Assembly (NCBI RefSeq): GCF_035594125.1
Contig: NW_026973714.1
Span: 1-64,000, forward strand
Direction of reading: 5' to 3'
Source of the DNA: Scylla paramamosain
Taxonomy: Eukaryota > Arthropoda > Malacostraca > Decapoda > Portunidae
Length of the DNA: 64,000 nucleotides
Below, piece after piece: positions 45,046 to 56,697 of this stretch (position 1 is its first letter; each line of letters begins with the position of its first letter). The notes beneath the pieces were generated by a model. That model had not been told where the DNA came from and searched no databases. It saw nothing but the letters and a program-made list of their open reading frames with translations. The position numbers were made by a program, and so were the translations under genes.

Positions 45046-46108
45046 ATGAGATGCGTATTTGCGTGTCAACAGTTAGTTGTAGGTACATTAGCCAATACAC
45101 TTTTCCCTATGTAAGCATCAATTGCCACATTATTTCTGCTGTCTTTTATGCACATGTGCTTTCATATCATTCATTCCTCATCTTACTTACTTTGGCCCAC
45201 AGTAGATAGATAGAAGTATAGAACTGTAGTTGTAGTTAGTGTAGTGTTAGCTATACAGGCAGCCTCGTTGGGTCCAACAGGGTTGTTGCTGTCTGTTTCT
45301 CCTTTGTATTCATTCCTGGCTCGGAACCTGAGTCATCAGTTTCCCAGCCATACAGATTTTCATGGGGATATGCTACAGTCCAGAGGTAATACACAATTAC
45401 CTCTTAGATATACTTGTAAAACTGGGATGTTATGTAAATTGTACAGTAGCAGAGCAATACCACAAATTGGTCGGCAGCAAATGCAAAGACGCGGAAGCTA
45501 CGTAGTAAATGGGAAAATGTTTTGGGTATGTGATCAGCTGGCGGGCGAGGGCGGGCGGGCTGTGGTATGCAGGAGTACCAACATAAAAAAACATAAAATT
45601 CGTATAATGGGTTATTTGAGCAGCTGTGTGTAATTTTTTTGTTGTTGGTGTTACAAAACATGTTATGCTTGTGCAATGAAGGGATAATATTGTGCTACTT
45701 ATATACACATAGAGAAAATATAGTCTGTACGAGCGTGATAAATTTGGTACTATGATATGACTATAGAAAGGCTAGACAAACAATCCTCAGATATATTTTA
45801 CAAGAAACTCAAACTAAACAATATATAGTCATGGAAGAAGCATTCACAGTGTGTCAGAAATAATAAATAAGAAGCGGAAGTTACATAGTACTGTTCTACA
45901 TGTTTCGTCTTACGCACCACCACTGGAGTATTGGTGCCACGCGTGAAAGGACTCACAGAAAACGACAGCTTACAGGGAACACACATATATCGCATTTATA
46001 TCGTTCAAATCAGCTATTTTTTTGCAATTTTATAAGACAATAATATTATTTGGCCAAAATCCAACCCCACATGACCTGTTTCACTCCTATAAAGCAACAC
46101 TGTACGGG
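45046..46108 (+). other. piggyBac 3' non-coding region
   Basis: No protein motif recognised. One frame of 129 codons (45244-45633) has no piggyBac-like or other known feature and starts with a non-ATG codon, so it is not supported as a gene. Ends at the terminal repeat. Confidence 0.6.
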
Positions 46109-46112
46109 TTAA

Positions 46113-47765
46113 AGAAAATGGAGTCAAGCTTAACTTATCTAAATGCGAAATGGCAAAGACTGAAGTTACGTTTCTTGGTCATAAAATTTCACAAGAAGGT
46201 ATTCAACCCGACCCAAAGAATGTAGAGGCAGTATTGGAAATGAAACCGCCCACTAAGGTCAAGGAAGTGAGACGATTTTTCGGTATGGCAGGATTTTATA
46301 GGAAACACATCAGTAATTTCGCTCAAATAGCCACTCCACTTACCAACCTAACGAAAAAAGATCAACCTTTCCTTTGGACAGACAAGTGTCAGGAGGCATT
46401 CGATACTTAAAAAGATCTCTTGCCCAGGCCCCTATACTAGCGAGAGCGCAAAGTAACCAGCCATTCATTTTAATAACTGATGCCAGTAATACCCACGTAG
46501 GAGGCGTCTTAAGTCAAACTCAGGAGGATGGGTCCGTCAGACCTTTGGGCTATTTTTCAAAAAAATTTAACTCCACTGAGAATAGGTACTCAGCTACAGA
46601 TAAAGAAGCCTTGGCAGTACTTCTCTCTTGTAGACACTTCCATCATTATTTGTGGGGAACTAGCTTCACTATATTCACAGATCATCAGCCCCTTACTAGT
46701 ATATTTAAGAGAAAGACCAAATCTGCCAGGATGAACCGCTGGATACTAGAGATGAGAGAATACCAATACAACATCCAATATGTGAAGGGAAAGTATAACT
46801 ACGTGGCCGATCAGCTCTCTCGCCCAGTGAGGATCATTCAGCGATGTCCTACTCCAAACTATTTAGGCCTAACTTTAGAACAAATCAAGATTCAACAAAG
46901 GGAAGAAATTAAGTGGAGAGACATGATAGAGTATCTGGAAGGAGGGTCTATACCTACCAAAAAGTATCATAAGAGTATATTGCACCAGTTCACCATAATT
47001 GATGAGTTGCTGTACTACGCTAAGGAAAACATTGATGGCAGCATTCATTATTCATTGGTAGTTCCTCAGGTTCTGATTCCTAAAGCTTTAGAACATGCAC
47101 ATGAGCTTTCTGGCCACCTGGGTCAGAAAAAGACAATTAAAAAGGCCGAAGAATTGTTTTACTGGTGTAATCTCAAGTTTGACGTAACCCAGTACGTAAA
47201 GAATTGCCTTACCTGTCAAAGATTTAAAACCTCTCCAGGGTTACAGCAGCCTTATCAGGAATTACCTTCAGTAGAGAAGCCCTTAGATAGGATAGGTATA
47301 GACCTGACGGATATGATTGCAGGCAGTGGTGGCTACCGATATGTGTTGACTATCGTAGATCACTTTAGCCGATTTGTGAAGTTCTATCCACTCAAAAACA
47401 AACTATCAGAGGGAATTGTAGAGGCGCTGCAGCAGTACATTACCGACTTCGGGACTCCTCATTCCATCGTCCTGGACAACGGGGGCGAGTTCACCTCCCA
47501 GATCTTCCAACAATTCTGCCAGCAACACCTCATCACCCTCTGTTACACCACTCCCTACCACCCGCAAGGGAACGCCATCACTGAACGACTCCATCGCATG
47601 CTCAAATCCATCTTGGCTTCCATGTGCTGAGGTTACCCGCTACGGTGGCCTCGCCTACTCCCTGTGTGTCAGGCCACTATGAATGCCGCCGTCCATACCA
47701 GTATCGCCCAACAACCTTTCTTCGCGTTTTTCTCCCGGCATGCGCCCCGAGTGGTGGGTGCCAGG
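46113..47765 (+). pseudogene. Element A pol, part 2: RT C-terminus, RNase H, integrase core
   Basis: Resumes right after the piggyBac duplication, in frame with part 1. RT: TFLGHKIS, RRFFGMAGFYRKH. A frameshift near 46.40 kb separates RT from RNase H (ILITDASNTHVGGVL, FTDHQPLTSIF). Integrase: HHCC finger (HELSGHLG...CLTCQRFK), catalytic IGIDLTDM, IVLDNGGEF and AITERLHRML. A TGA at 47628 interrupts before the C-terminus; coding similarity to B continues to 47765, where the next element is inserted. B keeps sense codons at both lesions. Confidence 0.88.
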
Positions 47766-48371
47766 GGTCACACACGTGACTACTCTACCACGGAACCAGG
47801 TGCCTGCCTCTCAACTCGTGGCGCTGCCACGTGTATAGCTTGAGGCATACTGGATACGTGACCTCTAGCAGGCTACCAAGCCGATAACGAGGGGTGGAGT
47901 TCCATCGAGCTTCAGTCTCCTCCTAGGGTCGCTACAGCTCTGAGGTCGCCTTGGCATACGCTGGGAGCCTCATATACACTCGAGAGCGGTGGTAAGAGTT
48001 ACACCAGTGTTACACACCCACACACACACACACAAACACATTTATATTTATTTTCTATTATGTATATGTAAAGGTGTTTATTTTTGTAATTTGTATCTAT
48101 ATGCATTTACTAACTTGGCTTAAGTTATTAACTGAACCAGTCTTTTAAGTTATTCAGTCCAGTTCAGATTGCCACTCCTTGTTACTTACTTTTACTTACT
48201 TAAATAATCTTCAATTTTGTATTGTTACTTAATTTAAGGGTTAACTTTAAGATATTAAATAGCATTTAAAATGTCTCCTTTTCTCTTTTCTTTTAACCCT
48301 TCCATTGTTAGTGTGAGCAACACCCCTTCATGGTCCATCCCCTAGAGTTCAGTGTATGCTCACACGTAACA
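47766..48371 (+). repeat. 5' LTR of the Gmr1-type element (606 bp)
   Basis: Ends CTCACACGTAACA; begins GGTCACACACG where the 3' copy has TGTCACACACG, so the first base probably mutated from T. Carries a (CA)n at about 48007-48042, shorter than in the 3' LTR. Few other differences from the 3' copy. Confidence 0.88.
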
Positions 48372-48373
48372 AT

Positions 48374-48391
48374 TGGGGGCCTGTCCGGGAT
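48374..48391 (+). other. Primer-binding site (tRNA-Pro-like)
   Basis: TGGGGGCCTGTCCGGGAT, two bases after the LTR; complementary to a tRNA-Pro 3' end except for about two bases. Confidence 0.75.
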
Positions 48392-48995
48392 ATTACACAT
48401 GTTTACACATACATATAACTACACTAGTTCCTTTCCTGCTCTCGAGTGTATATGAAGTTGTGCTTATTTCTTTGTTGGTGAATTTTTCCGTTTTTCCGCT
48501 TTAAAAGTACGCGAGGTACCGGCGTCTAGTCATAAAAGCGTTAAAAACCTAACAATTGATTTCCTCAGTGTTGCTTTAGTTTCGGTTCGATTCCCCTAGT
48601 AGTGACCTTCACCCCGAACTCCGAGACTCCTTAAAACTTGGGAACTTGCGTTCCACTCTTTGCTTGAAAGCAGCGAATACGGCAAGCCATTACAAGTGCT
48701 TAAGTGTTAGTTCTATGGTAGTCATTTTGGGGCAGTGATTATCGCTACACTTCTTCGATTCGTTGCCTCTTCAGAAGCACAGTTAAGGCGTTGCTAACCT
48801 TGACTCAACTAGACTAAAAAACGAGTCTCTGTCGATGCACGCGGGTCAACTCATTTCCCTCCGACTCGTGGTTTCGAACCTGTCGTTCACGCGGGTCCTT
48901 CCGACTCGTGGTGGCGAACCTAGGTCTTGGATCAGGTTTCAGTGTAGGGCTCAGACACACTTGATTTGGTTCAATTGACCTCACGCTCATTAATC
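48392..48995 (+). other. Leader of the Gmr1-type element
   Basis: About 600 bases between primer site and gag ATG, containing a repeated CGCGGGTC(A/C)...CCGACTCGTGGT motif near 48.84-48.91 kb. Possible packaging signal; function unproven. Confidence 0.5.
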
Positions 48996-51900
48996 ATGTC
49001 GCATGAGTTAAACTTGGACGCATTTTGCAGTAATCCCTCTGTGGCGGAGCTACAAACTGCCAAAGTGACAAAGAATGATTTAAAGTACATGGCCCGACAG
49101 TTTGATCTCTCATATCCGTCTGACATTCGGAAGGAAGAACTCCGAACTCAAATCCTAGTTCACCTTGGAGGTGAAGCCACTAGTGCTGCTTCACAGCACG
49201 ACGCCAGTTTAATGCTCGAACTCGAAAAGCTGAAACTAGAGGCAGCAAGAGAAAGAGAGAGAGAAGAGAGAGAACTAAGGCGAGAAGAACTAGCTTTTCA
49301 AAAAGAAAAAGCGGAAAGAGATCTGGCATATGTAAAAGAAAAGGAGGAAAAAGAAAGAGAGGAGAGAGAAAAAGAAAGAGAGGAGAGAGAAAAAGAAAGA
49401 ATCCACGAGACCCAACTCGCACAATTAAAATCTCGATCAACCACCACAGCTGACCTCAAACAAAAGTTAACTAAATATCTCTCACTACTCCCTCAGTTCT
49501 CTGACAAAGACCCCGAAACTTTCTTTGGACAGTTCGAGGACACAGCAGTACATTTTGAACTGCCCCGAGAAGACTGGCCTTGGCTTCTTAAACCTAAACT
49601 CAGCCAAAAGGCTTTAACTATTTTGAACGGCCTCGAAAACAACACGGATTACGACTGTGTCAAACAGGGCATCCTAGCGGCGTACTCCATTACCACAGAA
49701 GGATACCGTCAGTCTTTTCGAAAAATGTTCAAAACTCCGCAACAAACCTATCTAGAGTTTGCCTCAGAGAAACTGACGGCTCTCAAGCGTTGGCTTAAGT
49801 CAGCCGCGATAACCACGTACGACGAATTAGTAAATCTCTTAGCCTTAGAAGAGTTCATGCGTAAGCTCCCTTACTCAGTAATGTTACACATCACCAACAA
49901 AGAAGAAACAGATCTTCTCAAAGCCGCTCAGTTAGCGGACCTTTTCTCCCTGGTGAATCGCAAGGCAACCTCAGACAAGCTGACCGAGACTCCTAGTGGT
50001 AAGATAAACTCAGGTAACTCAGGGGTTGGTAAAATGACCGGCAGTAGTACTCGACCACCTCTATTTTGTGCTTTTTGTAAACAGCCGGGGCACCTCATAA
50101 AGAACTGTCCTAATCCCAAGTGCAAGGTAGCTCAAACATATCCTGCCAAGCCAGTTGCTTCCATACAAGCTCTTCCCTCCTTCCCTGTACCTAAAGACTT
50201 ATTTGAGCCTTTCAGGTCTGTAGGCACCATCAGCATTGATAACAAGGATCACCCAGTTAAGATTGTCAGAGACACCTGTTCAGCTCAGTCCCTAGTGCTG
50301 AAGTCAGCAGTCCCTGGTATTGAACAGTGTTACACAGGTGAAAAGGTATATTTAAAAGACTTCCATGACCCCTTCCCCATTGCATTAGCTAAAGTACATC
50401 TTGATAGCCCACTAGTAAGAGGTGAAGTGATAATAGGAGTTAGTGAAGAACCAGCCTTACCCATCCCTAATGCTCAACTACTCCTTGCTAATGACCTAGC
50501 TGGCAGTAAGATGACTCCCCCTTTGGTAATTAGTGACACAATGCTGATGGATAACCCCACTGTACAGTTAGAAGAGCAACAACCAGGCTTATTCCCTGTT
50601 TGTGCCACTACTCGTGCACAAGCAAGGAAATCTGATCAGTGTTTCTCACTTCCAAAGAAGAGCCCATCCCCACTTGAACTCAATCAAATATTTTCTGAAA
50701 AACTTCTCATTGAGGCTCAACAGGAAGACACTACTTTGACTCAATTTCATGACAAGGTTATCCCTCCAGATCAAATTACTCATTACCCTGCCTTTTACAA
50801 ACAGGATAGAGTTCTCATGAGAGTGTTCCGGCCCTCTAAGGTCCCAGATGATGCTGCTTGGGCAGAAGCCCACCAGGTGGTTGTGCCTACCATACTCAGA
50901 CATTCCATACTAGAGATCGCTCATGAAAGTTTTGCTGGTCACTTGGGCATCAAGAAGACATGTGAGAAGATCCTCGCTGACTTTTACTGGCCAGGATTAA
51001 GGGAGGATGTGAAGAATTACGTCAGTACTTGTCATCTCTGCCAGATAGCGGGTAAACCTAACGTAACTATCCCACCCTATCCTCTCCAACCTATTGCTGT
51101 TCCCTCAGAACCATTTCATAAAATAATAATTGACATTGTGGGGCCTCTTCCAAAAACCAAGAAAGGTAATGAATATATCCTAACAATTCTTGACCCAACA
51201 ACTAGGTATCCCGAAGCCTTTCCGATACGTAAAATCAACACCAACACTATTGTGTCCAAGCTAAACCACTTCTTTACTACCTTCGGGATTCCTCAAACCA
51301 TTCAGAGTGACCGAGGAACTAATTTCACTAGCGTTCTCTTCACAGAGGTGTCAAAAGAGCTTGGTATCGCACAAACCTTGTCTTCTGCCTATCACCCGCA
51401 GTCACAGGGCGCTCTAGAAAGATTTCATCAGACACTGAAAGGACTTCTACGCAAATTCTGTCACGAGCAGGAGAGCGAATGGGATGACGCACTCCCCTAC
51501 ATGCTTTTTGCCATCAGGGAAGCACCTAACGAGAGTACAGGAGTTTCCCCATTCGAGCTCCTGTTCGTTAGGAAAGTGCGGGGACCATTAAGGAATATTA
51601 AAGACAAATTGTTAGATTCCACTACCCACAAACTTGTCTCTGTAACTAAATACTTGAACAACCTTAAAGCCACACTCACTAAAGTTCGCACCTTTGCTGA
51701 TAACTTACACAAATCTCAAAATACCATGAAGAAACACTTTGATCAGAAGGCCAGAGTTAGAGTATTTGATAGAGGTGATCAAGTCCTTGCATTCATACCC
51801 ACACCTAAACACCCATTACAAGTAAAGTATCATGGACCCTATGAGGTAGTGGAAAAGGTAGGAGATAACAACTACATCATAAACACTCCAGACAGCCGAA

Positions 51901-52526
51901 AGGCAACACAGTTAATACACGTTAATCTCCTAAAAATGTATAAATGTACAACCCCTGTGACTGGCGCCCAACCAACCCCTAGAGTAGCTTCCTGTGGTAT
52001 CATTGAACCCCAGGAGGCTGACTCAGAGTTAAAACCTGCCTCTGTGTGTTCATTGATGTATGATAAATGTATTACCACTGAGATTGACACAAACACCATA
52101 CATCCCAAGGACACGCAAAACAACACCTACATTATCCAACACTTAGATGATCAGCTCCGTCATCTTTCATCCTCTCGAGCACTGGATATCTCAAGATTGA
52201 TCTCTCAGTATGACGTGTTCGGTGACCATCCTAAAATCTGTAATGTCCTCCGCCATGATGTGAAGGTGCTTCCAGGGACCTTCCCTATCAAGCAGTCTCC
52301 CTACAGAGTCAACCCCCGGAAACGAGAACAGATGCAGAAGGAGGTCCAGTACTTATTAGAGCAGGGCTTGGCTATACCCAGCAGCTCCCCATGGGCATCA
52401 CCCTGCCTCCTAGTACCCAAGGAGGACGGACAACTGCGATTCTGCACGGATTACCGACGGGTCAACGCCGTCACCATTCCTGACGCCTATCCTCTGCCTC
52501 GGGTAGACGACCTGATAATTATATGA
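48996..52526 (+). CDS. Gag-protease-integrase-RT(N-term) polyprotein, Gmr1-type
   Basis: About 1176 codons from the first in-frame ATG (48996) to a stop caused by a frameshift. Order: N-terminal gag; a long charged coiled coil rich in Arg/Glu (~49.23-49.41 kb); capsid-like domain; CCHC knuckle [14 protein letters not shown] (~50.07 kb); protease-like region with [10 protein letters not shown] (D-T-C instead of D-T-G) and LLLANDLAG; then integrase: HHCC finger (HESFAGHLG...CHLCQIAG), catalytic [16 protein letters not shown] and [10 protein letters not shown], and YHGPYEVV. Only after this comes [19 protein letters not shown] and [10 protein letters not shown] (~52.4 kb). One continuous frame links integrase to RT, excluding a chance junction of two elements. 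Confidence 0.9.
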   Translation: MSHELNLDAFCSNPSVAELQTAKVTKNDLKYMARQFDLSYPSDIRKEELRTQILVHLGGEATSAASQHDASLMLELEKLKLEAAREREREERELRREELAFQKEKAERDLAYVKEKEEKEREEREKEREEREKERIHETQLAQLKSRSTTTADLKQKLTKYLSLLPQFSDKDPETFFGQFEDTAVHFELPREDWPWLLKPKLSQKALTILNGLENNTDYDCVKQGILAAYSITTEGYRQSFRKMFKTPQQTYLEFASEKLTALKRWLKSAAITTYDELVNLLALEEFMRKLPYSVMLHITNKEETDLLKAAQLADLFSLVNRKATSDKLTETPSGKINSGNSGVGKMTGSSTRPPLFCAFCKQPGHLIKNCPNPKCKVAQTYPAKPVASIQALPSFPVPKDLFEPFRSVGTISIDNKDHPVKIVRDTCSAQSLVLKSAVPGIEQCYTGEKVYLKDFHDPFPIALAKVHLDSPLVRGEVIIGVSEEPALPIPNAQLLLANDLAGSKMTPPLVISDTMLMDNPTVQLEEQQPGLFPVCATTRAQARKSDQCFSLPKKSPSPLELNQIFSEKLLIEAQQEDTTLTQFHDKVIPPDQITHYPAFYKQDRVLMRVFRPSKVPDDAAWAEAHQVVVPTILRHSILEIAHESFAGHLGIKKTCEKILADFYWPGLREDVKNYVSTCHLCQIAGKPNVTIPPYPLQPIAVPSEPFHKIIIDIVGPLPKTKKGNEYILTILDPTTRYPEAFPIRKINTNTIVSKLNHFFTTFGIPQTIQSDRGTNFTSVLFTEVSKELGIAQTLSSAYHPQSQGALERFHQTLKGLLRKFCHEQESEWDDALPYMLFAIREAPNESTGVSPFELLFVRKVRGPLRNIKDKLLDSTTHKLVSVTKYLNNLKATLTKVRTFADNLHKSQNTMKKHFDQKARVRVFDRGDQVLAFIPTPKHPLQVKYHGPYEVVEKVGDNNYIINTPDSRKATQLIHVNLLKMYKCTTPVTGAQPTPRVASCGIIEPQEADSELKPASVCSLMYDKCITTEIDTNTIHPKDTQNNTYIIQHLDDQLRHLSSSRALDISRLISQYDVFGDHPKICNVLRHDVKVLPGTFPIKQSPYRVNPRKREQMQKEVQYLLEQGLAIPSSSPWASPCLLVPKEDGQLRFCTDYRRVNAVTIPDAYPLPRVDDLIII

Positions 52527-53796
52527 AGTAGGTCAAGCCAAATTTGTTACTAAGCTGGACCTATTAAAAGGGTATTATCAAATAGCCCTTACTGAAAGAG
52601 CTCAGATAGTCTCTGCCTTCATCACCCCTTTTGGACTTTTCCAGTATGTAGTAGCCCCATTTGGCATGAGGAATTGCCCCGCTACTTTCCAGAGGGCAAT
52701 GAACAAGGTAATGCAGGGATTAAAAGGAGTGCTGGTTTACTTAGATGATATTCTTATTTTTTCACATGACTGGGATGACCACCTGTACCAGATCCAGAAT
52801 GTGCTCAGCCGTCTGCAGGAAGCGAACCTCACCGTGAAGCTGGCGAAGTCTACGTTCGGAGCTGCCACCGTCTCCTACCTAGGACATCAGATTGGACAAG
52901 GCTCCGTCCGGCCCAAGACCGCTAACGTCGACGCAGTACTGAAGTACCCAACTCCCACTACTCGACGCGAGCTCTGCCACTTCCTGGGCATGGCGGGGTT
53001 CTACCAGCGTTTCTGTCCAAACTTCGCAGACGCAGCTGGGCCACTTACTAGACTAACTAGTGGGAATGTGGCGTACGAATGGACCCCTGCCTGCCAACAT
53101 GCCTTCAATCAACTTAAGAACTTGCTTGCTCGGGAACCGGTTTTGCGTGCGGCCGACTTCAGTAAACCCTTCACCATACATACTGACGCCAGTGATCACG
53201 CTTCGGGTGCCGCCCTCCTGCAAGAATCTGACGGAATCTTTCACCCAGTCGCCTACCACTCCGAGAAGTTCAACATCCATCAGAAGAATTACAGCACTAT
53301 CGAGAAAGAACTTTTAGCCATTATCTCTGCCATCAAGAAGTTTGAGTACTATCTTCAGTCCAACACCCAGCCACTCCAAATCTACACTGACCACAACCCT
53401 TTGACTTTTCTCAACAGGAACCGCTTCACTAACCAACGTCTGCTACGGTGGTCTCTACAGCTCCAGCCTTACCACATTGAAATGCACCATATTAAGGGAC
53501 TGGACAACTGCCTTGCTGACACTTTGTCTCGCCTTCCCACTACGCCTCGCATCACTACCTGTCGCGACCCTGAGGACCCTAGGATCCTGTTGCCGGGGAT
53601 GCAGTCGTGCCTTGTGAACCGGTCGATGGAGGCAGCTGAGGGCCGAGCACTGCCAGAAGAACCATCTACCAGGCCCCAGACTACACACGTTCTGGTGGAA
53701 TCAACCTTCACGGGACAGGAACCACCTCACTTCTCTAATGACGCAGAGTCATTCCTTCTGCGTCATCCTAAGAAGGGGGGAATGTCACACACGTGA
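52525..53796 (+). CDS. Gmr1-type RT core and RNase H (after frameshift)
   Basis: Continues RT in another frame: VGQAKFVTKLDLLKGYYQ, TPFGLFQYVVAPFGMRN, VYLDDILIFSH (YLDD 52738-52749), YLGHQIG and FLGMAGFYQRF. RNase H follows with IHTDASDHASGAAL and IYTDHNPLTFL, ending DTLSRL. No integrase follows; a ~90-residue tail runs to a stop just inside the 3' LTR. The shift from the upstream frame is one base in an AT-rich run near 52.52 kb (mutation or sequencing error). Confidence 0.88.
   Translation, partial: EVGQAKFVTKLDLLKGYYQIALTERAQIVSAFITPFGLFQYVVAPFGMRNCPATFQRAMNKVMQGLKGVLVYLDDILIFSHDWDDHLYQIQNVLSRLQEANLTVKLAKSTFGAATVSYLGHQIGQGSVRPKTANVDAVLKYPTPTTRRELCHFLGMAGFYQRFCPNFADAAGPLTRLTSGNVAYEWTPACQHAFNQLKNLLAREPVLRAADFSKPFTIHTDASDHASGAALLQESDGIFHPVAYHSEKFNIHQKNYSTIEKELLAIISAIKKFEYYLQSNTQPLQIYTDHNPLTFLNRNRFTNQRLLRWSLQLQPYHIEMHHIKGLDNCLADTLSRLPTTPRITTCRDPEDPRILLPGMQSCLVNRSMEAAEGRALPEEPSTRPQTTHVLVESTFTGQEPPHFSNDAESFLLRHPKKGGMSHT
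53770..53782 (+). other. Polypurine tract of the Gmr1-type element
   Basis: AAGAAGGGGGGAA immediately before the 3' LTR; primes plus-strand synthesis. Confidence 0.85.
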
Positions 53797-54408
53797 CTAC
53801 TCTACCACGGAACCAGGTGCCTGCCTCTCAACTCGTGGCGCTGCCACGTGTATAGCTTGAGGCATACTGGATACGTGACCTCTAGCAGGCTACCAAGCCG
53901 ATAACGAGGGGTGGAGTTCCATCGAGCTTCAGTCTCCTCCTAGGGTCGCTACAGCTCTGAGGTCGCCTTGGCATACGCTGGGAGCCTCATATACACTCGA
54001 GAGCGGTGGTAAGAGTTACACCAGTGTTACACACCCACACACACACACATAAACACACACACACACACACAAACACATTTATATTTATTTTCTATTATGT
54101 ATATGTAAAGGTGTTTATTTTTGTAATTTGTATCTATATGCATTTACTAACTTGGCTTAAGTTATTAACTGAACCAGTCTTTTAAGTTATTCAGTCCAGT
54201 TCAGATTGCCACTCCTTGTTACTTACTTTTACTTACTTAAATAATCTTCAATTTTGTATTGTTACTTAATTTAAGGGTTAACTTTGAGATATTAAATAGC
54301 AGTTAAAATGTCTCCTTTTCTCTTTTCTTTTAACCCTTCCATTGTTAGTGTGAGCAACACCCCTTCATGGTCCATCCCCTAGAGTTCAGTGTATGCTCAC
54401 ACGTAACA
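53783..54408 (+). repeat. 3' LTR of the Gmr1-type element (626 bp)
   Basis: TGTCACACACG...CACGTAACA. About 20 bp longer than the 5' copy because of a CA-repeat expansion at about 54030-54076. Followed by CAGG and the resumed pol of element A. Confidence 0.9.
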
Positions 54409-54412
54409 CAGG

Positions 54413-54844
54413 CTACCCGCAGTTGATGGTGACGAGCAAGACGTGGATGTGGTCCACCGGCTGATCCGGGAAACACACGAGAAAATGACTCGGAAATACC
54501 GTAATGCGGCCAACAGGAAACGCAAGGAGCAGAAGGTAGACATTGGGGCGTTGGTGTGGGTGAAGCGAGAAACTACAGAGTCAGGAGTGTGTAAGAAACT
54601 GTGTGTTCGTTGGGACGGCCCATATAAGGTGGTGGAAGTTTTAAGAGGAGGCGGTGGTTATGTGGTGAAAGACCCTTTCTCGGGAAAGATGGTGCAAAGA
54701 GCGGCAGAAAAGATCAAACAGTTTCACAGTGAGGAAGAGTACGTAGTTGCGGCTCAAGACACAGTGTTCCAATCTGATATAGAAACTGAAGTGTTACCGC
54801 CTAGAGTGCGTAACCGTCCCAGACGCTATATTGAGGAATGTTAA
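54413..54844 (+). CDS. Element A pol, C-terminal part
   Basis: Resumes in the frame interrupted at 47765. It aligns with the end of B pol: RNAANRKRKEQKVDIGALVW, WDGPYKVVEV (the GPY module helping integrase target chromatin), PFSGKMVQRAAEKIK, and a terminal RNRPRRYIEEC matching RRPPRRLIEEC in B. Stop TAA at 54842-54844. This shows that A once carried a complete pol. Confidence 0.88.
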   Translation, partial: LPAVDGDEQDVDVVHRLIRETHEKMTRKYRNAANRKRKEQKVDIGALVWVKRETTESGVCKKLCVRWDGPYKVVEVLRGGGGYVVKDPFSGKMVQRAAEKIKQFHSEEEYVVAAQDTVFQSDIETEVLPPRVRNRPRRYIEEC

Positions 54845-55525
54845 TGTCGCTGGAAGAACGGTATAGAAAAGAGCAGAGTGCTTGGGGTAAATAGAGTCCC
54901 CCCCCTTACTTTTGCATGGTCTGGCTGGACTGGTTGTAATGAATCGAGGTATGACGGGTATGGGTACTATGTGAGAGGTGATGTAAGAATTTGAGAAGGA
55001 ATAAGGAACCACTTTAATTCGCAGACTACTACTGCACTCGACAACCGGTTCGGGCCATACTGTGGTGGTTTACTTCAGGACGTGGCGAGCGCTTCGCGTA
55101 ATCATCTGTAGTATCTCGTGGTGTGAGTGAATGTGTGGATGAGTAAATGACTGTTCAAGTGGAAGGAACCGAGTACTGGGGTGGCCGAATCTCGTTTCAG
55201 AGAGTGACAGAGTGACTTAAGATTAAGTCCTTACACCATAGGAGGTCAAGAGGCTGGTTGGGGTGGAATTTTTTTTCTTCCTTGAGATGAGAGAAAGAGC
55301 CGAGTTATGTCTCCAAGGGACATTGTGGTGATATGGCCCACAAGCCATTGTATGGGAGGGAATGTCAGAGTTATTTCCCGACAGAGATCACGTGCAGTTC
55401 GTCAGCCTGGCTTGGTTGTGTGGTGGTGAGGGGAGGTTCTAATTACTCGGATGTGAAGGTGTTATTTTTATTTTGGTAAGGAGAAAAGAGAGAGGTGAAA
55501 AATTCTAGAACGGATGAAAGGCTCG
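54845..55525 (+). other. Element A 3' non-coding region
   Basis: Between pol stop and 3' LTR. GT/AG-rich with a C8 run near 54.90 kb; no frame resembling an envelope protein. Confidence 0.65.
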
Positions 55526-56697
55526 TGTAGTGCTGGAAATTAATTATGTATATTTCTATTTTTTTTTTTTTCTAGGCTAAGGCCCATGTAATGTGCGGGG
55601 ATGACCAGACAGTCTCAGTATCATGTGACTAACCCCCCCCCTTCCCCTCCTCTCCTCAGTTTCCTTTTGTCCTTACTTTTTCTCCCTCTCAGCGTCACTG
55701 TGTTGACCACTTCTATGATAAATTTACCCCGTGAATAAACGTAATTTCTCCTGCTTGGCCAGGTTATAGAGGCGAATTTTTCACCTAATTCCAGAGAATG
55801 GGGAGCCCTTAATACGATAAAATTCATTCTATAATGGTAAGGTCTTAAGCCAGCTCAAACAAATTCCAGATAATTACGCCGCGCCAATGAGGTTGACGAA
55901 TCTGATAAGTCTTCTTTGCTTCGCCGTCCTCTTACCCCTGTTGCTACGCAAGCCGGGAAGAGATACCAGACCTTGACTAATTCCCCAATTGATTTCAAAA
56001 GTCCATTGAATTAAACTTCTTAAAGTAACAACTATAAAGTAAACAGTAACTTAATTATTTATATTTTCCATCCCTGAACTCACAACCTAGTCGCCCCCCC
56101 CACTAACACAAAATTATAACTCTTAATAAATTTCCCCACTGGAAACCTTTATCCTTAGTTTCCCGCCTATTTCCTCACAAGCAAAGCCAGTCTCTCTCGG
56201 ATTCTCCTCAGTCTCTCTCGGATTCTCCTCAGATATTCCTGTTGATAAACTATTGTTCTGAGTGGATAGATATTCACATTTTTTTGTTCCTTTTGTTGGT
56301 TCTCTCCACGTGACTAGTGCAACCACCTGGTTCGAGATCACTGTGTGAGACTGTCCTCAGGTCTATACATACCTTTTAGGTATATTTTTTATTTATTTAT
56401 TTATTCTCTGGTCTCCCCCGCAATTCAGTAGTCGCGAAGATATCTCCATCGCAGTTTTATGTAACTGAAGAGTACGCTACCATTCTTTTGTATTTCTGGA
56501 TTCCTTTTTTTTTTTATTATTATTTGGATTATTCCATTATCAATTAAAAATCTATAAAAGTGTCAATATTTGTATTTCTTTTAATCCAGTGATAGGATTT
56601 GTGATTATCGTCTGCCACAAGGGAACATCACTCGTGGGCACTAACTGAAGGTGACTTTTATTTTATATATTTTTTTTTTTTTTTCGTGGGCACTAAA
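55526..56697 (+). repeat. 3' LTR of element A (1172 bp)
   Basis: Near-identical to 28924-30090; followed by CATA and the right part of the hAT-type element. Confidence 0.9.

Larger units (their letters stand above)
42390..46108 (+). mobile_element. piggyBac DNA transposon, nearly intact (3719 bp)
   Basis: Flanked by TTAA (42386-42389 and 46109-46112). Terminal inverted repeats: CCCGTAAAGTGTT at the left and its complement with one mismatch (CCCGTACAGTGTT) at the right. A subterminal motif AAAGTGTTTAGTACGTATAT (second copy one base different) is repeated at about 42395 and 42431. The transposase lies centrally and four tandem ~57-bp repeats follow it. It landed in the RT region of element A. 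The element is complete; the only visible damage is one frameshift in the transposase N-terminus. Confidence 0.92.
47766..54408 (+). mobile_element. Gmr1-type Gypsy element (integrase before RT), 6643 bp
   Basis: LTRs 47766-48371 and 53783-54408, target duplication CAGG (47762-47765, 54409-54412), tRNA-Pro-like primer site, long gag-pol ORF and polypurine tract. Pol order is protease, integrase, RT, RNase H, like Copia but with Gypsy-type RT. This is the hallmark of the Gmr1 clade described from deuterostomes. The only coding lesion is a one-base frameshift near 52.52 kb. LTRs are nearly identical apart from a CA-repeat length change, so the insertion is recent. Confidence 0.9.
28924..56697 (+). 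mobile_element. Gypsy element A with three nested insertions
   Basis: LTRs at 28924-30090 and 55526-56697, flanked by CATA on both sides (28920-28923, 56698-56701). Between them, after removing three later insertions with their duplicated targets, lie about 6.1 kb in the order primer site, SGNH-hydrolase ORF, gag, pol; the whole element is then ~8.46 kb. Breaks of its own: a nonsense codon at 41272, a frameshift near 46.4 kb and a nonsense codon at 47628. It is related to element B throughout, and B sits inside its gag. Confidence 0.9.

Noticed and set aside
45244..45633. 129-codon frame in the piggyBac 3' region
   Set aside because: No recognised motif, non-ATG start and AT-rich neighbours; probably chance.
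47766..54408. Integrase-before-RT order as a fusion of two broken Gypsy elements
   Set aside because: One continuous frame spans integrase to RT, and one LTR pair, one target duplication, one primer site and one polypurine tract enclose everything.
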